Source: Gossypium raimondii
Taxonomy: Eukaryota > Streptophyta > Magnoliopsida > Malvales > Malvaceae
Assembly (NCBI RefSeq): GCF_025698545.1
Contig: NC_068570.1
Location: forward strand, 54,145,924-54,209,923
DNA length: 64,000 bases
Direction: 5' to 3'
Part shown: positions 49,141 through 62,953 of the stretch, piece by piece
Position numbering within the stretch: position 1 is the stretch's first letter
How the letters are laid out: each line of letters begins with the position of its first letter
Position numbers and translations under genes: made by a program
Notes under the pieces: generated by a model
Seen by the model: the letters and a program-made list of their open reading frames with translations, nothing else
Told to the model about the DNA's origin: nothing
Databases searched by the model: none

Positions 49141-50984
49141 CATTTTTCGAAAAGGAACTCCTCATTCAACTAGAATGAAGGTTATTGTTGGGCTAAGCAA
49201 TACGCAACATTTGGATTCAGATAAAGGATGACTTAAAGAGGCATTGGGCTATGAATGGGGGGTTGATAAGCTCATCAACGATACCAATTAGCTTGATGAG
49301 GTCGTTGTCGACTAAGACAATTCCTACCAACACTAGGTTAGGGACTAGCTCGTCAATAAAGATTGCACATGCTTGCGTGCAAGCTCGCTAATTTTAATTT
49401 CGGTGGTGGCTACTCAATGAGGGTTCCCTCGAGATAAATGGATACTCACCGTCAAGATAAAAAACAACAATTTGTTGGTTCTAAACTAAAGCATATACCA
49501 CGAATCCGTGTCAAATTGACAATCTTGGATCAACTATTTAGTGATGACAAATTTGTGACACCAATGCCAGTGCCCAATCCACTGTGGACGTTCATGAACC
49601 CAATTCCAATTCGACTGACACTTCAAGTCACTATCTTAGACATTCTTTATGTCATTCTGCTCATTCATGATAAGTTGCCACATGTAAAATTGGCATAACA
49701 CCCAATCACTATGTTGTTATTTGATGATGTGGAATCATATAATGACTTTGTAGGTTCTCTCCAATGAGTGCACCACCTCAACTACGACTCTCAAGTGCAA
49801 ATAGCCTGAATGTCTTTGACCTAGTACAATGTCCACCAAAACTACAAATAATTATTTAAAGTTAACAAAACAATCAATGATGATAACAATCAATGTTAAT
49901 ATTTTTTATGTCATTGATGCAATAATTTCATCATATTTGATAAATTTCCGAAATGATCGAATTGATTATTCATGGAAATAAACAAATGTTATTCATTATC
50001 TCTATTATGTATTGTCTTTAATGGTTTTTGTAAGTAAAGCAAAATGTATAAGAAAATATTGGCTTATTGACTACCTAAGGTTTAACTAATATTAAGTTGC
50101 ACTATATGAACAAATTATAATGTGAGAAGACAACTTACATTACTAGGTAATCGAAATTATCTATAGTTTGTAGAATGAAATTGAGCAAATGATTCAAATA
50201 ATAAATGATTATTATGTAGTCCATAAGTCCATTTGGGGAAATAAGTTGTCTTGGCTATCAGAGCATGATTGACTCTTAATAATAGACATATATGTGATTG
50301 TCTAGACCGATAATACATTGGATATGACCCAAGCTGAATTTATCCTAGATCTATTTTTAGATTTATTCACTTATGACATTTATGGTGTGACTTACCTAAA
50401 TCCAGAGTAAGTGACAGATCATGTGTGTATAACTCATGTACTTTGATATATTGAAAACCTGAATTCTTATAGTAGTGGGCCAGAAGTTGGTATGTTAGGT
50501 ATATGACTTGTGTATGGCATGGTATCACTTTCAATAGTGAAATTCATAACTCAAATAAAGAGTAAATGATATCCTCTCATTGGCATTTTATGAATTATAA
50601 AAACGAGACCTATCTAAGGTAATTTGTCTAAGATAAATGATTTTTATCATTATGATTCGAGTAATGATCATTTTCACTGTGGAAGACACAATGGTGATTA
50701 TGAGATAAAACAGACTGAATTGGATGAATAAATTTAACCTAAAGGAATCATGAATATCCTATGAGGGTAACACATATGAATAAGTCATTAGACTAAAGCT
50801 TGAAATCAATAGCTTTTGTAGTGAAATTTAATAGGGGAGTTCAATTATGGTACTTTAGTGAAATGACTCCGTGACTAATTAATTTTGTAATTACTAGAGG
50901 GGAAGTCTTAATTACAAATTATTTATGCCCTAGTTATATATGTCCAATCGGTTCTTCTACTAGCTTAACACAATTTTTTAATAG
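49141..50984. other. Non-coding, probably transposon-derived DNA
   Basis: No gene recognised. 50200-50960 has mid-complexity sequence with LTR-like wording (AATTACTAGAGGGGAAGTC, TTATATATGTCCAATCGG) but I found no clear ends or duplications. A short open stretch at 49438-49698 has no recognisable family. Confidence 0.3.
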
Positions 50985-51400
50985 ATTGCGTTCAACGTGA
51001 ACACATCCAATATGTACACTTTAACATATTGGTTGAACTCTTCGTCACTTGCATTGTCCACTAGAAGATACTTGACCAATGTATGCAACCATGTAAACTT
51101 CACTCAATTGTCTTTTAAATCTCTGTTGTTGTTGAGACAATGGCCGAGTAACCTCCTCATTTCTAGCTCAAGCTCAAATTTAGCCACCCCGGTTACAATA
51201 ACTCATTCAATTGGAAGACTGTTGATTAGAGCTACATCTTTTAAAGTAATTGTCGCGTGGAAAGTGAAAAGCAATAGTTTCCAATTTCCACATTTCCACG
51301 AAGGCCATGAGTAGCGACAATCGTAACAGAATAGAAGTTATTTCAACCACCTTTAAAAATTTTGGCTACATCTAGATGATTTGTAGCATGGTCCTCGTCT
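50985..51400 (-). pseudogene. Fragment of a plant mobile domain (MAIN-like) transposon gene
   Basis: On the minus strand, about 51310-51010, the translation keeps the plant mobile domain signature: FTFHATITLKDVALINSLPIE, then VTGVAKFE, a LLGH block, and WLHTLVKYLLVDNASDEEFNQYV. These match the usual order FHLPxGExTITLxDVALxLGLPxxG ... VTG ... LPDDASxEEVxxYARAY. Stops and lost residues interrupt it, and the upstream part (51310-51400) is poorly preserved. PMD genes are often carried by Mutator-like and gypsy elements. Not functional. Confidence 0.6.
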
Positions 51401-52767
51401 GACATCAAATAATGTATATTATTTTGAATCCAAATGTTTCATTCCTCAATCTAGTAAGTAAACAAAAACAAATAAAATCAATATTCTAAACTCAAAGTAA
51501 ACATAATTTAATACTAAAATTTAATATAAACAATAAACAGATATTTAAGTAATACTTTAATAAAAAATTACCATATTAGAGGCTATAAAAGCTATATGTT
51601 TCTCTTCCCTTAAGAGAGCCATGATAGAGTTTTAAGTGTGTACTTGATTGGGTAAAAAATATGAGGAATGGAAGGAGGGAGTTGAAAAGTGGAAATAAAA
51701 TAAAATTTGAGTGTGCTTGGAAGGAGAGAAATGTGAGAGGAAAGAAAATAGGAGAGATGATCACTTTTCATTCTAATGCATAAAAACTAATCCTTCTAAA
51801 TTGGAATGATGGGAGGAGAGAAAACGAGAGAGATGTGTATGTTAGTTTAAAATTATTCATTTTTCAAATGCTTTATTTGCTTTCCTTTCATTTTTTTCAA
51901 CTTTACAGAGCAATGGATGGAAAGAAAATTCATATTTTCCATCTTTCTATTTTTCTATCCTTTCACTTTTTCATCTTTCAAAATTTCATTTCACTCTATT
52001 AAGCAAAGCCTAAAAGATTGAATATAAGGTAAAAAAGAAAGATTTGACAACTTTTTTCACTTAAGAAGTCAACATTAACTTTACTGGAAAACAAAATGAG
52101 AAGGGGGTATTTATAAGCACAATGAAAGAATTTTTCACGAAGAAGTTGATGCCTGTTAGCATCAACACCAATTTATGTGTGTTAGATTGAGTTAAACGAT
52201 TAAAATCCAACTTCAATAATTAGAGTTAGGTTTACTGAAAATGGTGAAAACATGAACATATGTAAACTCAACACCATATGTGCCGAACTCACCAATATGC
52301 ATTTATTAAGGTTAGGTTTATGATAAACGATGAAAATTTAAATGAAAATTTAAAAACATGTAAACTTGATATGCAAGTGTCAAGCTCAATACTATGAATT
52401 TATTAGAGTTTAACTCCTAACAATAAAAATTAATTTCATATATCTTAAATATTATATGAAACTTGACACTTGCGGTTGTCAAATTAACTTAATCATTGCA
52501 TAGTTATTACTAAAAATTCACTCGACATAATGAAAATTTTGCGGAATTCGAAATTCATTGGTGTCGAATTAATTATAAAAATAAATTTGTAGATATTATT
52601 TTTTTGATATTAAAGTGAAAAAAAGGCGAAAGTATGATCTTGGATGACTTTTTTTAAAGATGACAAAAATGTTTATAGACAGTTTTCAAGCTAAAAAGTG
52701 GTGTGCTACAAAGGTAGGTTTTGCCGAAGATTGAAAAACAACTCAAATGGATTAGTTCAAAAATTAA
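51401..52767. other. AT-rich intergenic DNA
   Basis: No gene seen. An imperfectly repeated phrase (AxTTTATTAGAGTTTAxxTCCTAA / CAATAATTAGAGTTAGGTTTACTG) occurs between about 52190 and 52440, probably old local duplication. Confidence 0.3.
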
Positions 52768-53280
52768 AGGTATAATAATTTATTTATTCTTTCAACTTTA
52801 TAAAAAATTTATTTTAGTTCACTATTTATTTTTTTTTGGGTCTTTTTAGTTCTTAAATTTGAGTTTTTTGTCAAATAACCCTAAAATGGGTGAAAAATTA
52901 AAATGTTTTAACCTTACCAGCGTGGCATACATATGAATTGCCACGTGGATAAGACGTTAGTATTTAGTTATTTTTAAAATTTTAAAAATTTAAAAATATT
53001 CAAAAAATATTTTAAAATAAAATCATTAAAATTATTTAAAAATATAAAGGAATATATTTTAAAATTTGAAATCTTAATTAAATATTGATATATCATCCAC
53101 GTTGCAATCTACATGCATGCCATATTAACAAAGTTAATAAACGTTAATTTTTTATCCATTTTGATGTGATTTGATAAAGGAATACAAATTTAAAGACTAA
53201 AAAGATAAAAAAATCAAATAGATAACTAAAATAGTTTTTTATAAAATTAAAGAGCTAAAAAATTATTTATGTCAAAATTA
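52768..53280. mobile_element. Miniature inverted-repeat element with long terminal repeats
   Basis: The left 90 bp (ATTTATTCTTTCAACTTTATAAAAAATTTATTTTAG...TTTTTAGTTCTTAAATTTGA) pairs with the reverse complement of the right 90 bp (TACAAATTTAAAGACTAAAAAG...CTAAAATAGTTTTTTATAAAATTAAAGAG) with modest mismatch. The centre carries CCACGTGGATAAGACGTTAG. Non-coding. Confidence 0.55.
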
Positions 53281-55292
53281 AATAGATAAGTCCATGAATA
53301 CTAGAATTTTTTTTTGTAGAAAACATTTTTAAACGTTTAAGAATATTAAAAATGTTTAACCAAAAAAATGTGCAATGGTCATGCAAGCAAGACCCCCACT
53401 TGTTTTCTAGAAAATCATATAATATAATATTTTATATATTAGAACCTTATTCTATTTCACACCGTGTATAAGACGTGTGCATCTCATGCCAAAAGGCTTC
53501 CACCATTACTACTTAGAGTTACTATTTAATATATTGATGCTAATTTTTTTTAAAAATATTTATCAATATTCTAACATTGATTTGACTTTTTAATATCTTA
53601 TATATGATCATTTTGGACACAATATAATGACATGATATATATACATAAAAATTAATTAAAACATAGAAAAAGGAAAAGAGCCTACATATTTTACGTAAAA
53701 ATTTGTATCGAAAAAACTACGAGCAGAAGAAGAAAAATTTATTAATATTAAAAAATAAAAGAACTTACGATTATGCACAATTTTTAAAGAATTAAACAAT
53801 TCATCTAATAAAAAAAACATAATCTTATACGAATTCAACTTTTACTATATAAATAAAAAAAACCACTGTAACACATGAATTTCATCTTTAAAGACACGAA
53901 ATCTTAATGGCAGTGTTTCGTATTTCTAGAGCAAGCTTTGAAAAACAGTTGATGTTATCACTTAGCATGGCCAAAACATTAACTAATATTTTCATTACAA
54001 AGTTGCCACGTAATTTCTTACGTCACAACGCCTATTTTTTAAAAAACACCCTTCCCTATTAAATATATAAAGACAAAAAAATATCTATATTGCGGGGACA
54101 ACTTTGAATGAGGGTAGTCCAAATACAACTGATCCATAAATCAGTAATTTATAAATTTTAAGATTTAATTTGTGTTTTAAAAATTAAATCTTTTATTTAA
54201 AAAATCCTTATTTAGTTATAAATATCATTAATATTTTATCAGAATTTATCAACTTGTTAATAATATAAAATATAAGGACTAAATCTTAAATTTTATCAAT
54301 ATACAAAAATTGACGACATATTTCAACCTACTTAAAATTACCCAATTATATTATTCAAATCAAACCATATTATTGTATTAATAAATTATTAAATTCATCC
54401 TTAATCGATTATATAGAATGTGATCATAAATTTTTTTCCCTTAATAACATAATTAATTTCCTTTAATTTTTTTTAGCCTTATGGCTAGATTCATGTGTCA
54501 TGCTTGTGTGTATATTTTAGGCCTCATGATCCATGTGTTAATCATCTAGAAAATGGGAAAGTTTAGGTGAAATTTGGCAATTAAGGGGCCCTCATAGGCA
54601 ATTTACTTGACTATTTGTCAAATAAGTAGGATGACATCAGCCCATACATTTGGATTTTTGACCAAAATCATTTAAAAAAAAAAAAAAAAAAGGGGCCGCT
54701 TGGTAGACTTTTACAACTTCGTCATGTACGGTTTGAATTTTTGGGCAACAATTTTTTAAATTTGGAGTGGTTGGAATAATATAAAATTTTACTATCTATA
54801 TCAAGTATTATGGCGATCTATATATTAAAAGTAAGAATATAATTTATTATTTTTATTTTAAAAATAAATAAATTAGTCATTGCACGTTAAAATAAAAAGT
54901 AAATTGATGATTCTGTAAAAAAATTCATCTAGATATACTATTAAAAATAGATAATTGTACATAGGCTTAAGGTACATGTGGCATGTCATGTCACTTTTTG
55001 GTTATTCCGTTAGCTACGCTAGTTTTTAACAGTACAAATAAATGGAATTTTAATAAAAAGGATCAAATTGCCTTTGATTTAATGTACAAGAATGAATTTG
55101 TTCATTTTTTTTAGTTGAAGGGGCAAAATGTAATCTGACCCCTAGTATAGGGGCTTTTATGATAATATTACCAGTGAACAGCCGGATCTTTTGACGGGTA
55201 CAGTGGTTAGTTGTCCGTTAACAAAAATTGTATAGGTAATTCCGTTAACAACTCCGTTCCAGTCCTACCCGCCATTTCAATTTAAGAGTTGC
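53281..55292. other. AT-rich intergenic DNA upstream of the membrane-protein gene
   Basis: No gene recognised. The promoter of the plus-strand gene is expected in the last few hundred bases; the GC-richer stretch 55160-55300 may be its proximal part. Confidence 0.35.
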
Positions 55293-55523
55293 TTGTGCGT
55301 GTTAATTTCCTCCATGTCATCTTCAATTGTCATCAGTTCCGTCACACCCCAATTCTCACAGTCAAACACTTGGAACCTTCTTTCATACCCCACTGCCATT
55401 TTCCCTTTCATTTTTAACCGTAATTTTTCCATTTCCTCCTCACTCAGCTTTCAATCCTTTTTCTTTGTACATAAAAGAATTCGCAAAATCAAAAAAAAAA
55501 AAAAAATTGAAGAAAGAAGGGAG

Positions 55524-56744
55524 ATGGGTTTTTCAAAGGAAGAGAAATCGAGAAGAATTTGGAGGGTATTGAAAACAGTGTTTTTCTTGATAACAATGGC
55601 GATTTCGTTCCTCGTATTTTCTGCGCCGGTTTTTCTCGTTCTAGCCGATGCCCTTTTGCCGTCCGCTTTGCTCTCTGCTTCGCTTTCGCCTTCTTATTTA
55701 TCACTCCAATCCCTTTCTTCCCATTTCGATAACTATGATTTTAGATCTTCTCTCATAGATATTCCCCTGATATCCATCATCAGATCAGCTGTTATAATCG
55801 GTAAGTTCATCAATAACCCATTCCGAATTGAATATGTTTAGTGGATTTAAAAGTCAATTTACTTTACGCAAAAACCCTAATCGAATTGTTGTTTCCTTCG
55901 GGGCTATTTCATATGTGAGGTCCCTGGAACTTGAATTTTGTTTGGTCTAATTCTGATCCAGTCCTTATCATACTTTTGAAATTTAGTCTCTCTGCTATAC
56001 TGCTTGTTTAATTGATTTGCAGATTTTCTGGGTTTTTTTTTTTTTGTTGCAGTTGTTTACAGTTTTTGTGATGGGCCAAAACTTTCGAGGGGACCATACC
56101 TGGGAATCACAATGATTTGTTCGATTTCATCGTTGGTTTTTGTTTCGATAAAAGCTTCGTTTGTGTTCGGTTCTAGAATTCCTAAAGAAGGGACATATGT
56201 TACAGCCATGGAAACCGCTCTTTTCATTTCTTCATTGGCTTTGGCAATTGCACACATGATTGTGGCTTATAGGACAAGTTGCAGAGAAAGAAGAAAGCTC
56301 CTTGTCTACAAAATTGACATTGAAGCTGTAAGTTCACGCCAATCTCTATTTCCATAGAAGTATAATTTTTTTAAAAAGATCTATATTTATAAAATATTTT
56401 AATAAATCGAATTAAATTAAGGTTTGTTGATGAATTAATTAAATGAAATAGTGAAATAATTAGACGGCTTGTTTATTAGTGAAAAATTAGAATGATAAAG
56501 AGATTAGATATTATAATAATACTACTAATAATAAAAAATAATAAAAGTGAGCCCAAATTCCTACCAAAACTGTAGAAAGTAGGGAATTTTACGTTTCTAG
56601 AAACTCAATTGTTTAAGGAAAGGAAAAGATGTTATTTTCATAAATTAAATGAATGCTTTTTCATTTTTATTGGCACAGATTTCAGCTTGCAAGAATGGGT
56701 TTCCAAGGTATCATAAGATTCTCCAACAAGAAAGGGTGAAGTAA
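55524..56744 (+). CDS. Plant-specific four-helix membrane protein, At2g40095-like (3 exons)
   Basis: CDS exons 55524-55800, 56053-56327 and 56679-56744; GT-AG introns, 618 nt, 205 aa. A basic N-terminus (MGFSKEEKSRRIWRVLK) precedes a strong hydrophobic helix (about 18-42). Further helices lie near 80-98 (IPLISIIRSAVIIVVYSFC), 108-135 (YLGITMICSISSLVFVSIKASFVFG) and 145-168 (AMETALFISSLALAIAHMIVAYR). A conserved basic tail with SCRERRKLLVYKIDIEA ends ILQEERVK. I recall an Arabidopsis homologue, At2g40095, labelled 'alpha/beta hydrolase related', but no catalytic triad is visible and the biochemical role is unknown. The frame is open upstream to an ATG at 55293; I chose 55524 because the Ser-rich extension looks like leader and the Lys/Arg start directly precedes helix 1. 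Confidence 0.82.
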
Positions 56745-57827
56745 ATGCAATATTACCAACACTGAAAACGATTTTCCTCTCCAAGAAACCTACCCTGTTC
56801 TTGGCTCATCACATTCTTCTTTCTCACATTTCAGGTAATTATCACTTCCATGATTTTAAATTTTATTTTTATTATTTAATATCATATTCGAGTCTAATAA
56901 TAAGAGGTATTCATAAATCAAATTCATTATAGATTCTAATCATATCTATTTTTTTTATACAATGCTTAGAATTATCTATAGACCTTTTATTACAGTGAGA
57001 AACTAGGGGCTGGCAGGGCCCGACCTCTTAAAATGAAAAAAATTTCATATGGCCCTTTTAAAAATTTAAAAATTTTAAATTAGTAAATAAAAAATAAAAA
57101 AATTAATTTAATCTTTTAAAAATTATAAAGATATAATTTATTAAAATGGTAGAATTACATTTTTTCTTTCGACCCCTAAATTTTTTTTTTGATTTCGTCT
57201 CTGCTTCCTAACTTATAAATAAGAAGATGATGTGTTTCAGTTAATTTAAACCCAAGTCGATAAATAAATATAGTAGTAATGTTGTAGCCATGAAACTTCA
57301 CATAATTAACTCATGCATTTCTTTTTCCTTTCTTCTTTTGCAGATTTAACCAAAACCAATCGGTCACTTGAAAATCAAAGTGTTAACAAGCAGATCACAG
57401 CCAGCAGATACACACATACATACATATATATATATATATTATATTTCGAGGAAATGATCGAACATGCAATGATTTTGAGTGTACAGTTTGTATTACATCT
57501 GTAAATATTAATTTAAAAACAAAGGAAGAAATGGGCCAAAGGCCTTTTCCATACCCCAATTTTTTTTTGAAATATTTGAAAAATATTTATTTTAGTTATT
57601 ATTTTGGGCCGAACGATTTAGGTTAATTATTTTTTGTTCGAATAAAAATATTAAGGTTAAAATATGTTTTAACTCTATATGCTCTTTGCATATTTAAAAA
57701 TATTATTTTTATATATTTTTAAGAATTTAGTCTATCTGTCCCTTGCCGATTTCAATTTAATTAGTCTAACCAACTGATTTGGTCTAGTTCAAGTTTTTAT
57801 GTTTTTTTTCTATAATCTTTATAAGAT
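56745..57827. other. 3' flank of the membrane-protein gene and AT-rich spacer
   Basis: The 3' untranslated region of the upstream gene lies in the first part. A possible spliced 3' UTR cannot be excluded (AG at 57343, TTCTTTTGCAG|ATTTAACC). TATATA repeats lie near 57420-57440. No other gene seen. The final five bases are the left AAGAT duplication. Confidence 0.35.
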
Positions 57828-60800
57828 TGTAACAACCCGATTTTGGGTCCAGATGGAACAGTGATTTTTGGACGACAAATCCGACGAGGAAAAAAAAATG
57901 TAATGGCCTAAATTTTCAGAGGTATCGGAACGGTGATTCGAGATCACTAAATTCGACAAATGAGTAGAAAATATTATTAATTTAGTGAGTATAAGTTAAA
58001 TGTGAAGTTAGGAAAATTTTTGAAATAGTGAATAGTGCACTAGAAATAAATATTAAAATAATTAGAATAAAAAAACAGGGTATCGAGACCTCGAAGATTT
58101 TAAATCGAGCCATAAATATAAATATTTATGGAGTGTTAAAAAGTTAGTATTAAAGTTTCGTTAAGAAATTTTAAAGTTCCGATAATTAATTGAACAAAAA
58201 GGACTAAATTGTAACAAATGCAAAATTATGGGAAATGATTAAATAGCTTAAATGATAAAAGTAAGAGGGCTTCAAAGGCAAATAGACCCAAGGTCTATTT
58301 GGGCTGGACGGCAAAGGCATGAAATCAGTAACAAAGTAAGGAGAATTAAGGGCAAAATTGGAATATTGCAAAATTTACTTAATAAAGTTAGGACCAAAGT
58401 GGAATTATCTAGATTTCTCTTTATTTTTCTGCATTCTCATCAGAAAAAACACCGTAGAAGGGTTTCCTTAAGCTGGTTCTTCCTATTTTTACTGCAAGTA
58501 AGTTCAATTCTTGATTATTTCTTGAAATTTTGGTGTTTTTGTGGCTTTTACAACTAGGCCCACTTGTTGAATTCATTAGTTTTTGATTCTATGAAAGAAG
58601 TTGAAAGTTTCTATGAATATGTGCTGGAAGTATATGATGATTTAGCATGGAATTAGAGCTTTAAATTGTTCATATGCTGATTTTATTGAAAGAATTGAAT
58701 AGAAAGTGAATGTTTGGGACCTAATAGTAAAAGAGTTTGAAGATAGAGTTATATGTGGAAATTCTGAATTTGAATAGTTGTGTAACAACTTATAATGTCT
58801 AGGTAAAGTATTAATTGAGAAAATTAGATTAATTGAGGGGTTAATTGAGAAAGGACCGAATTGTATAAACTGTGAAATTTGTGGCAAAATGGAAATCAAC
58901 ATTTTGCACTAAAGCAGTTTTGGACAGCAGCAGTAGTATAACTTTGAAAAATCACCAAAATGTGTGGGAATTGAATTAGAGGGTGAATAAAATATGAAAT
59001 TAAAGCTTATTGAGTCTAGTTTCTCATAGAAGAAACGTTGTAAGCAATGAATTCTAAATCATGAGATATAATAAATTTTGTGAGACAATGTCAGAATGAT
59101 TTGGGGTTCCCCTGTTCTGACTTTGGAAAATCATCAAAAATTGAAGAAAAATAATTATGAGTTATAATTTATATGCTTAGAATCCTTAATGAGTCTATTT
59201 TCAAAGGAAATAAAATATCATCCAAATTCTGTACAATTAGATAATTCATTTTTAGTGAAGAGTGGTCGAAACTGTCAGACAGCGAAACAGGAGAAACTTT
59301 AAAGAATAAACTGTACTATTTGGCTAAACCAAAAATTCTGAAAATTTTATGGTAATAAGGTATGTGAGTCTAGTTTCAGGGAAAATTAACGGATCTTAAT
59401 TTGGAGCTCAGAGCTCAGATAAAAATAATTTAGTGACTCGACTCGGATAAACCGCTTTGAATATACATGTGAGTGAATAGTGAAATTATAGCTAATGTTG
59501 TTTAAGTGTGTTATACACATTAAGGATGTGGAATGGAGAGGAGGAGGAGGAAAATTGGGAAATATATGAATGATTTGTGTATAATTGGTCATATGCTTGA
59601 TTATAATTGATAAACGATGAAATAGAAATAATGCTTATATTTGTGCATTATTGGTCATGGTTTAAGCTCATGTGTGAAAATAAAGTTTCATAGTATGTGT
59701 GTATGGTATATTCGGTATATGATTTGGCATGAAATAATGTCATGAATGGTTTATGAATTAACACATGTTGGTAAGCCTGATACATGAATAAATGTTGTGC
59801 TCATCCATGCTTATAATGCTTATGCTATATGTGTATTTGGCTAACATATTTGGTGTATATGCTTAGGCTTTGGCCAAGTAGTGGCTAGATTATGCCACAT
59901 TAAATTTATAAGTTATGTATTGAAATGGTTTATCGTGTCGTTAGTTCCAAAAAGAGTTATGTTTAAATACACTAGCTTGCAACTATGGTTGAATGATATG
60001 CTTATATCTTGTGTGATGTGCATAGAAACAAGTGTGGAAAGATAATGAAATAGTAAGTTCATATGGCTGAAATTTAATGGTTAAATGTTAATTTCATGAA
60101 TTATATAATGTATGATGAAATGTATTTAGTGTTGAAGTGAGAGTAAAATAAAAATGTGAAAATCGAACAAATGATCAAATTAAGCGGAACGCCGGATTTG
60201 AATACTTCTGATCAAGAGATAAAGTGATAAGTGGTAGCTTTAGCTACACTTATCTGATCAAGAGACAAAGTGATAAGTGGTAGCTTTAGCTACACTTATC
60301 TGATCAAGTGACAAAGTGATAAGTACTACACTTATCTGATCAAGAGACAAAGTGATAAGTGGTAGCTTTAGCTACACTTATCTGATCAAGTGACAAAGTG
60401 ATAATTGTTAGCTTTAGCTACACTTATTTGATCAAGTGACAAAGTGATAAGTGGTAGCCTTAGCTACACTTATCTGATCAAGGACAAGTGATAAGTGATC
60501 ATACGTAAAACTATAGTTATACTATGGCAAAGTCAAAGTGAAGTACTCAATTTTCCGTAACCGTTCCCTAATTTGATTAAGGATGGTAAGTGACAAATGG
60601 GCCCAAATGAATTAAAGTAAATGGATAAGTGGTAGTGTATTTATACCAGGATGATGTTGTTATTTAAGCTAAAGTGATATTTTCATTGCAAAATTGAGAA
60701 TTTCATAAATGTGTTATTGAATGGTATAATCGATAAACGTTGAGTTAAATGGTAAATACGTATTAGTGTTGAACTTAATGTCATTGAATTGTACGTGAAT

Positions 60801-61093
60801 TAAATGGAAATTGCTAGTGAATTGATTTAAATTGTGAGCATGAGAAGTTGCGAATTGAATGAGATGGAAATGAAACATTGAATTGCATGAGTATGTATCG
60901 GGTCTCGTAGGCCCTAATTATTATGATTATATTTGAGGATATATTGTGAAAAGTTATAGAAGCATGTTAATTATTTTGAAAGTTTTAATTTAGATGAAAT
61001 TTTATAACTCGGTTAAATACGTTTACAAGTGTATGTGTTTTGGTAATGCCTCGTACCCTATTCCGGTGTTGGATACGGGTAAGGGGTGTTACA
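57828..61093 (+). mobile_element. Solo LTR, 3.27 kb, with perfect 5-bp target duplication
   Basis: TGTAACAACCCGATTTTGGG at the left and GGGTAAGGGGTGTTACA at the right form inverted LTR ends. AAGAT flanks both sides (57823-57827 and 61094-61098). No gag or pol sequence is present, so it is a solo LTR. Orientation is inferred from the GTGTTACA end and a coding-like leader near 58250-58550. It contains the 46-bp hairpin minisatellite (60209-60474). Perfect duplications and clean ends suggest it is fairly young. Confidence 0.85.
60209..60480 (+). repeat. 46-bp tandem repeat inside the solo LTR, each unit a hairpin
   Basis: Units start TGATCAAG(A/T)GACAAAGTGA at 60209, 60255, 60301, 60337, 60383 and 60429, then a seventh is truncated at 60475. 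Unit 3 is 36 bp because 10 bp of the arm are missing. In each full unit GATAAGTGGTAGCT pairs with AGCTACACTTATC, leaving one bulged G. So the minisatellite is also a run of short stem-loops. Confidence 0.85.
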
Positions 61094-61098
61094 AAGAT

Positions 61099-62083
61099 TA
61101 TATTAATTTTAGTACTTTTTATGATTTTTATAGAATTTTAATATGTTTTTTAATTTCAAATATTTTAAATTTGTTTTATTAATTTTATAAAAATATTTTA
61201 GAATATTTTAGAATTTTATATTTTTATATTTTTTATATCAATTTTCATAATTTTTATTTTTTTATATTTAATATTTAATATTTTTAATTATTTTTATTGG
61301 GAAAATATTAGATTAAACTAGAAGTCGCCATCTGTCAACATCTAATTAGTCCGCCAATTTATTTTGACAGTCAACATGGTTAATGATAAAATTGTTAATG
61401 TAGGAGCTTAATTGATTATTTTAGTTAATGATAGAGGCTAAATTGAATATGAATTTAATACATGGGCTTAAGTCACATAATTTAAAAACAACAAAGGTTG
61501 TGACATAAATCCTATATATAAACATAGTAAATTGAATTTGACTTTTTTTTGGACTAAAATAATATAAACCTCGACTCGCTTAAGATATTAGAGTATAGGA
61601 GGAAGGGTTGTATGAAACTGTGATTTCATGTCATTCTTTATCTCTTTCAATAAGAGAATGACAAATCAAATTTTTTCTCCTAATTTTTCATTCTCCTATT
61701 ATAAAGAGATAAAATGATATGAAATTACAGTTTCATACAATCCCACCAAATTAAAGAAAAAAATGAATAAATAAAAAAAATTCATTTTTTTATGATTCGA
61801 TAAAGGAATCAAAATTCAAAGTTTTTGTGTGTTTGTTCTTCAGCTTTGTGCAATGAGAAATTTGGTGAATTTCATTTAAATAAATAGAATTTAGATGCCA
61901 ACATTTGGGGAATTTTTACAAGTTGGAAATAAGGATCAAAACAATGCCCACTGCATCTCTATTACCTGAACAACATTTTTATCCCACACTTTCAAATCCA
62001 GGTAAAATAGTGATCGTAACCCCAACTTTGGAAATGATTACACCTCCACTCCATCTTCTTTACAATGGCTAAGATGCCCAGAT
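61099..62083. other. Intergenic DNA with a 147-bp foldback element
   Basis: AT-rich and gene-free. 61601-61747 is a foldback described separately. The 3' untranslated region of the CPD gene is expected just below 62084. Confidence 0.4.
61601..61747. mobile_element. 147-bp foldback/MITE hairpin
   Basis: The left arm GGAAGGGTTGTATGAAACTG...AAGAGAATGA pairs over about 60 bases with the right arm TCATTCTCC...CAGTTTCATACAATCCCACC. The loop is about 25 bases. A transcript would form a long near-perfect hairpin, a possible small-RNA source. No clear target duplication. Confidence 0.65.

Positions 62084-62953
<870 letters not shown>

Noticed and set aside
55293-55523. N-terminal extension of the membrane-protein gene
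   Set aside because: In frame and open, but Ser/Phe-rich, T-rich and leader-like; the conserved start is at 55524.
58252-58557. 101-codon open frame in the solo LTR
   Set aside because: LTR leader sequence with chance openness; no family match.
60209-60480. CRISPR-like array
   Set aside because: Units are directly tandem with no unique spacers, in a plant LTR.
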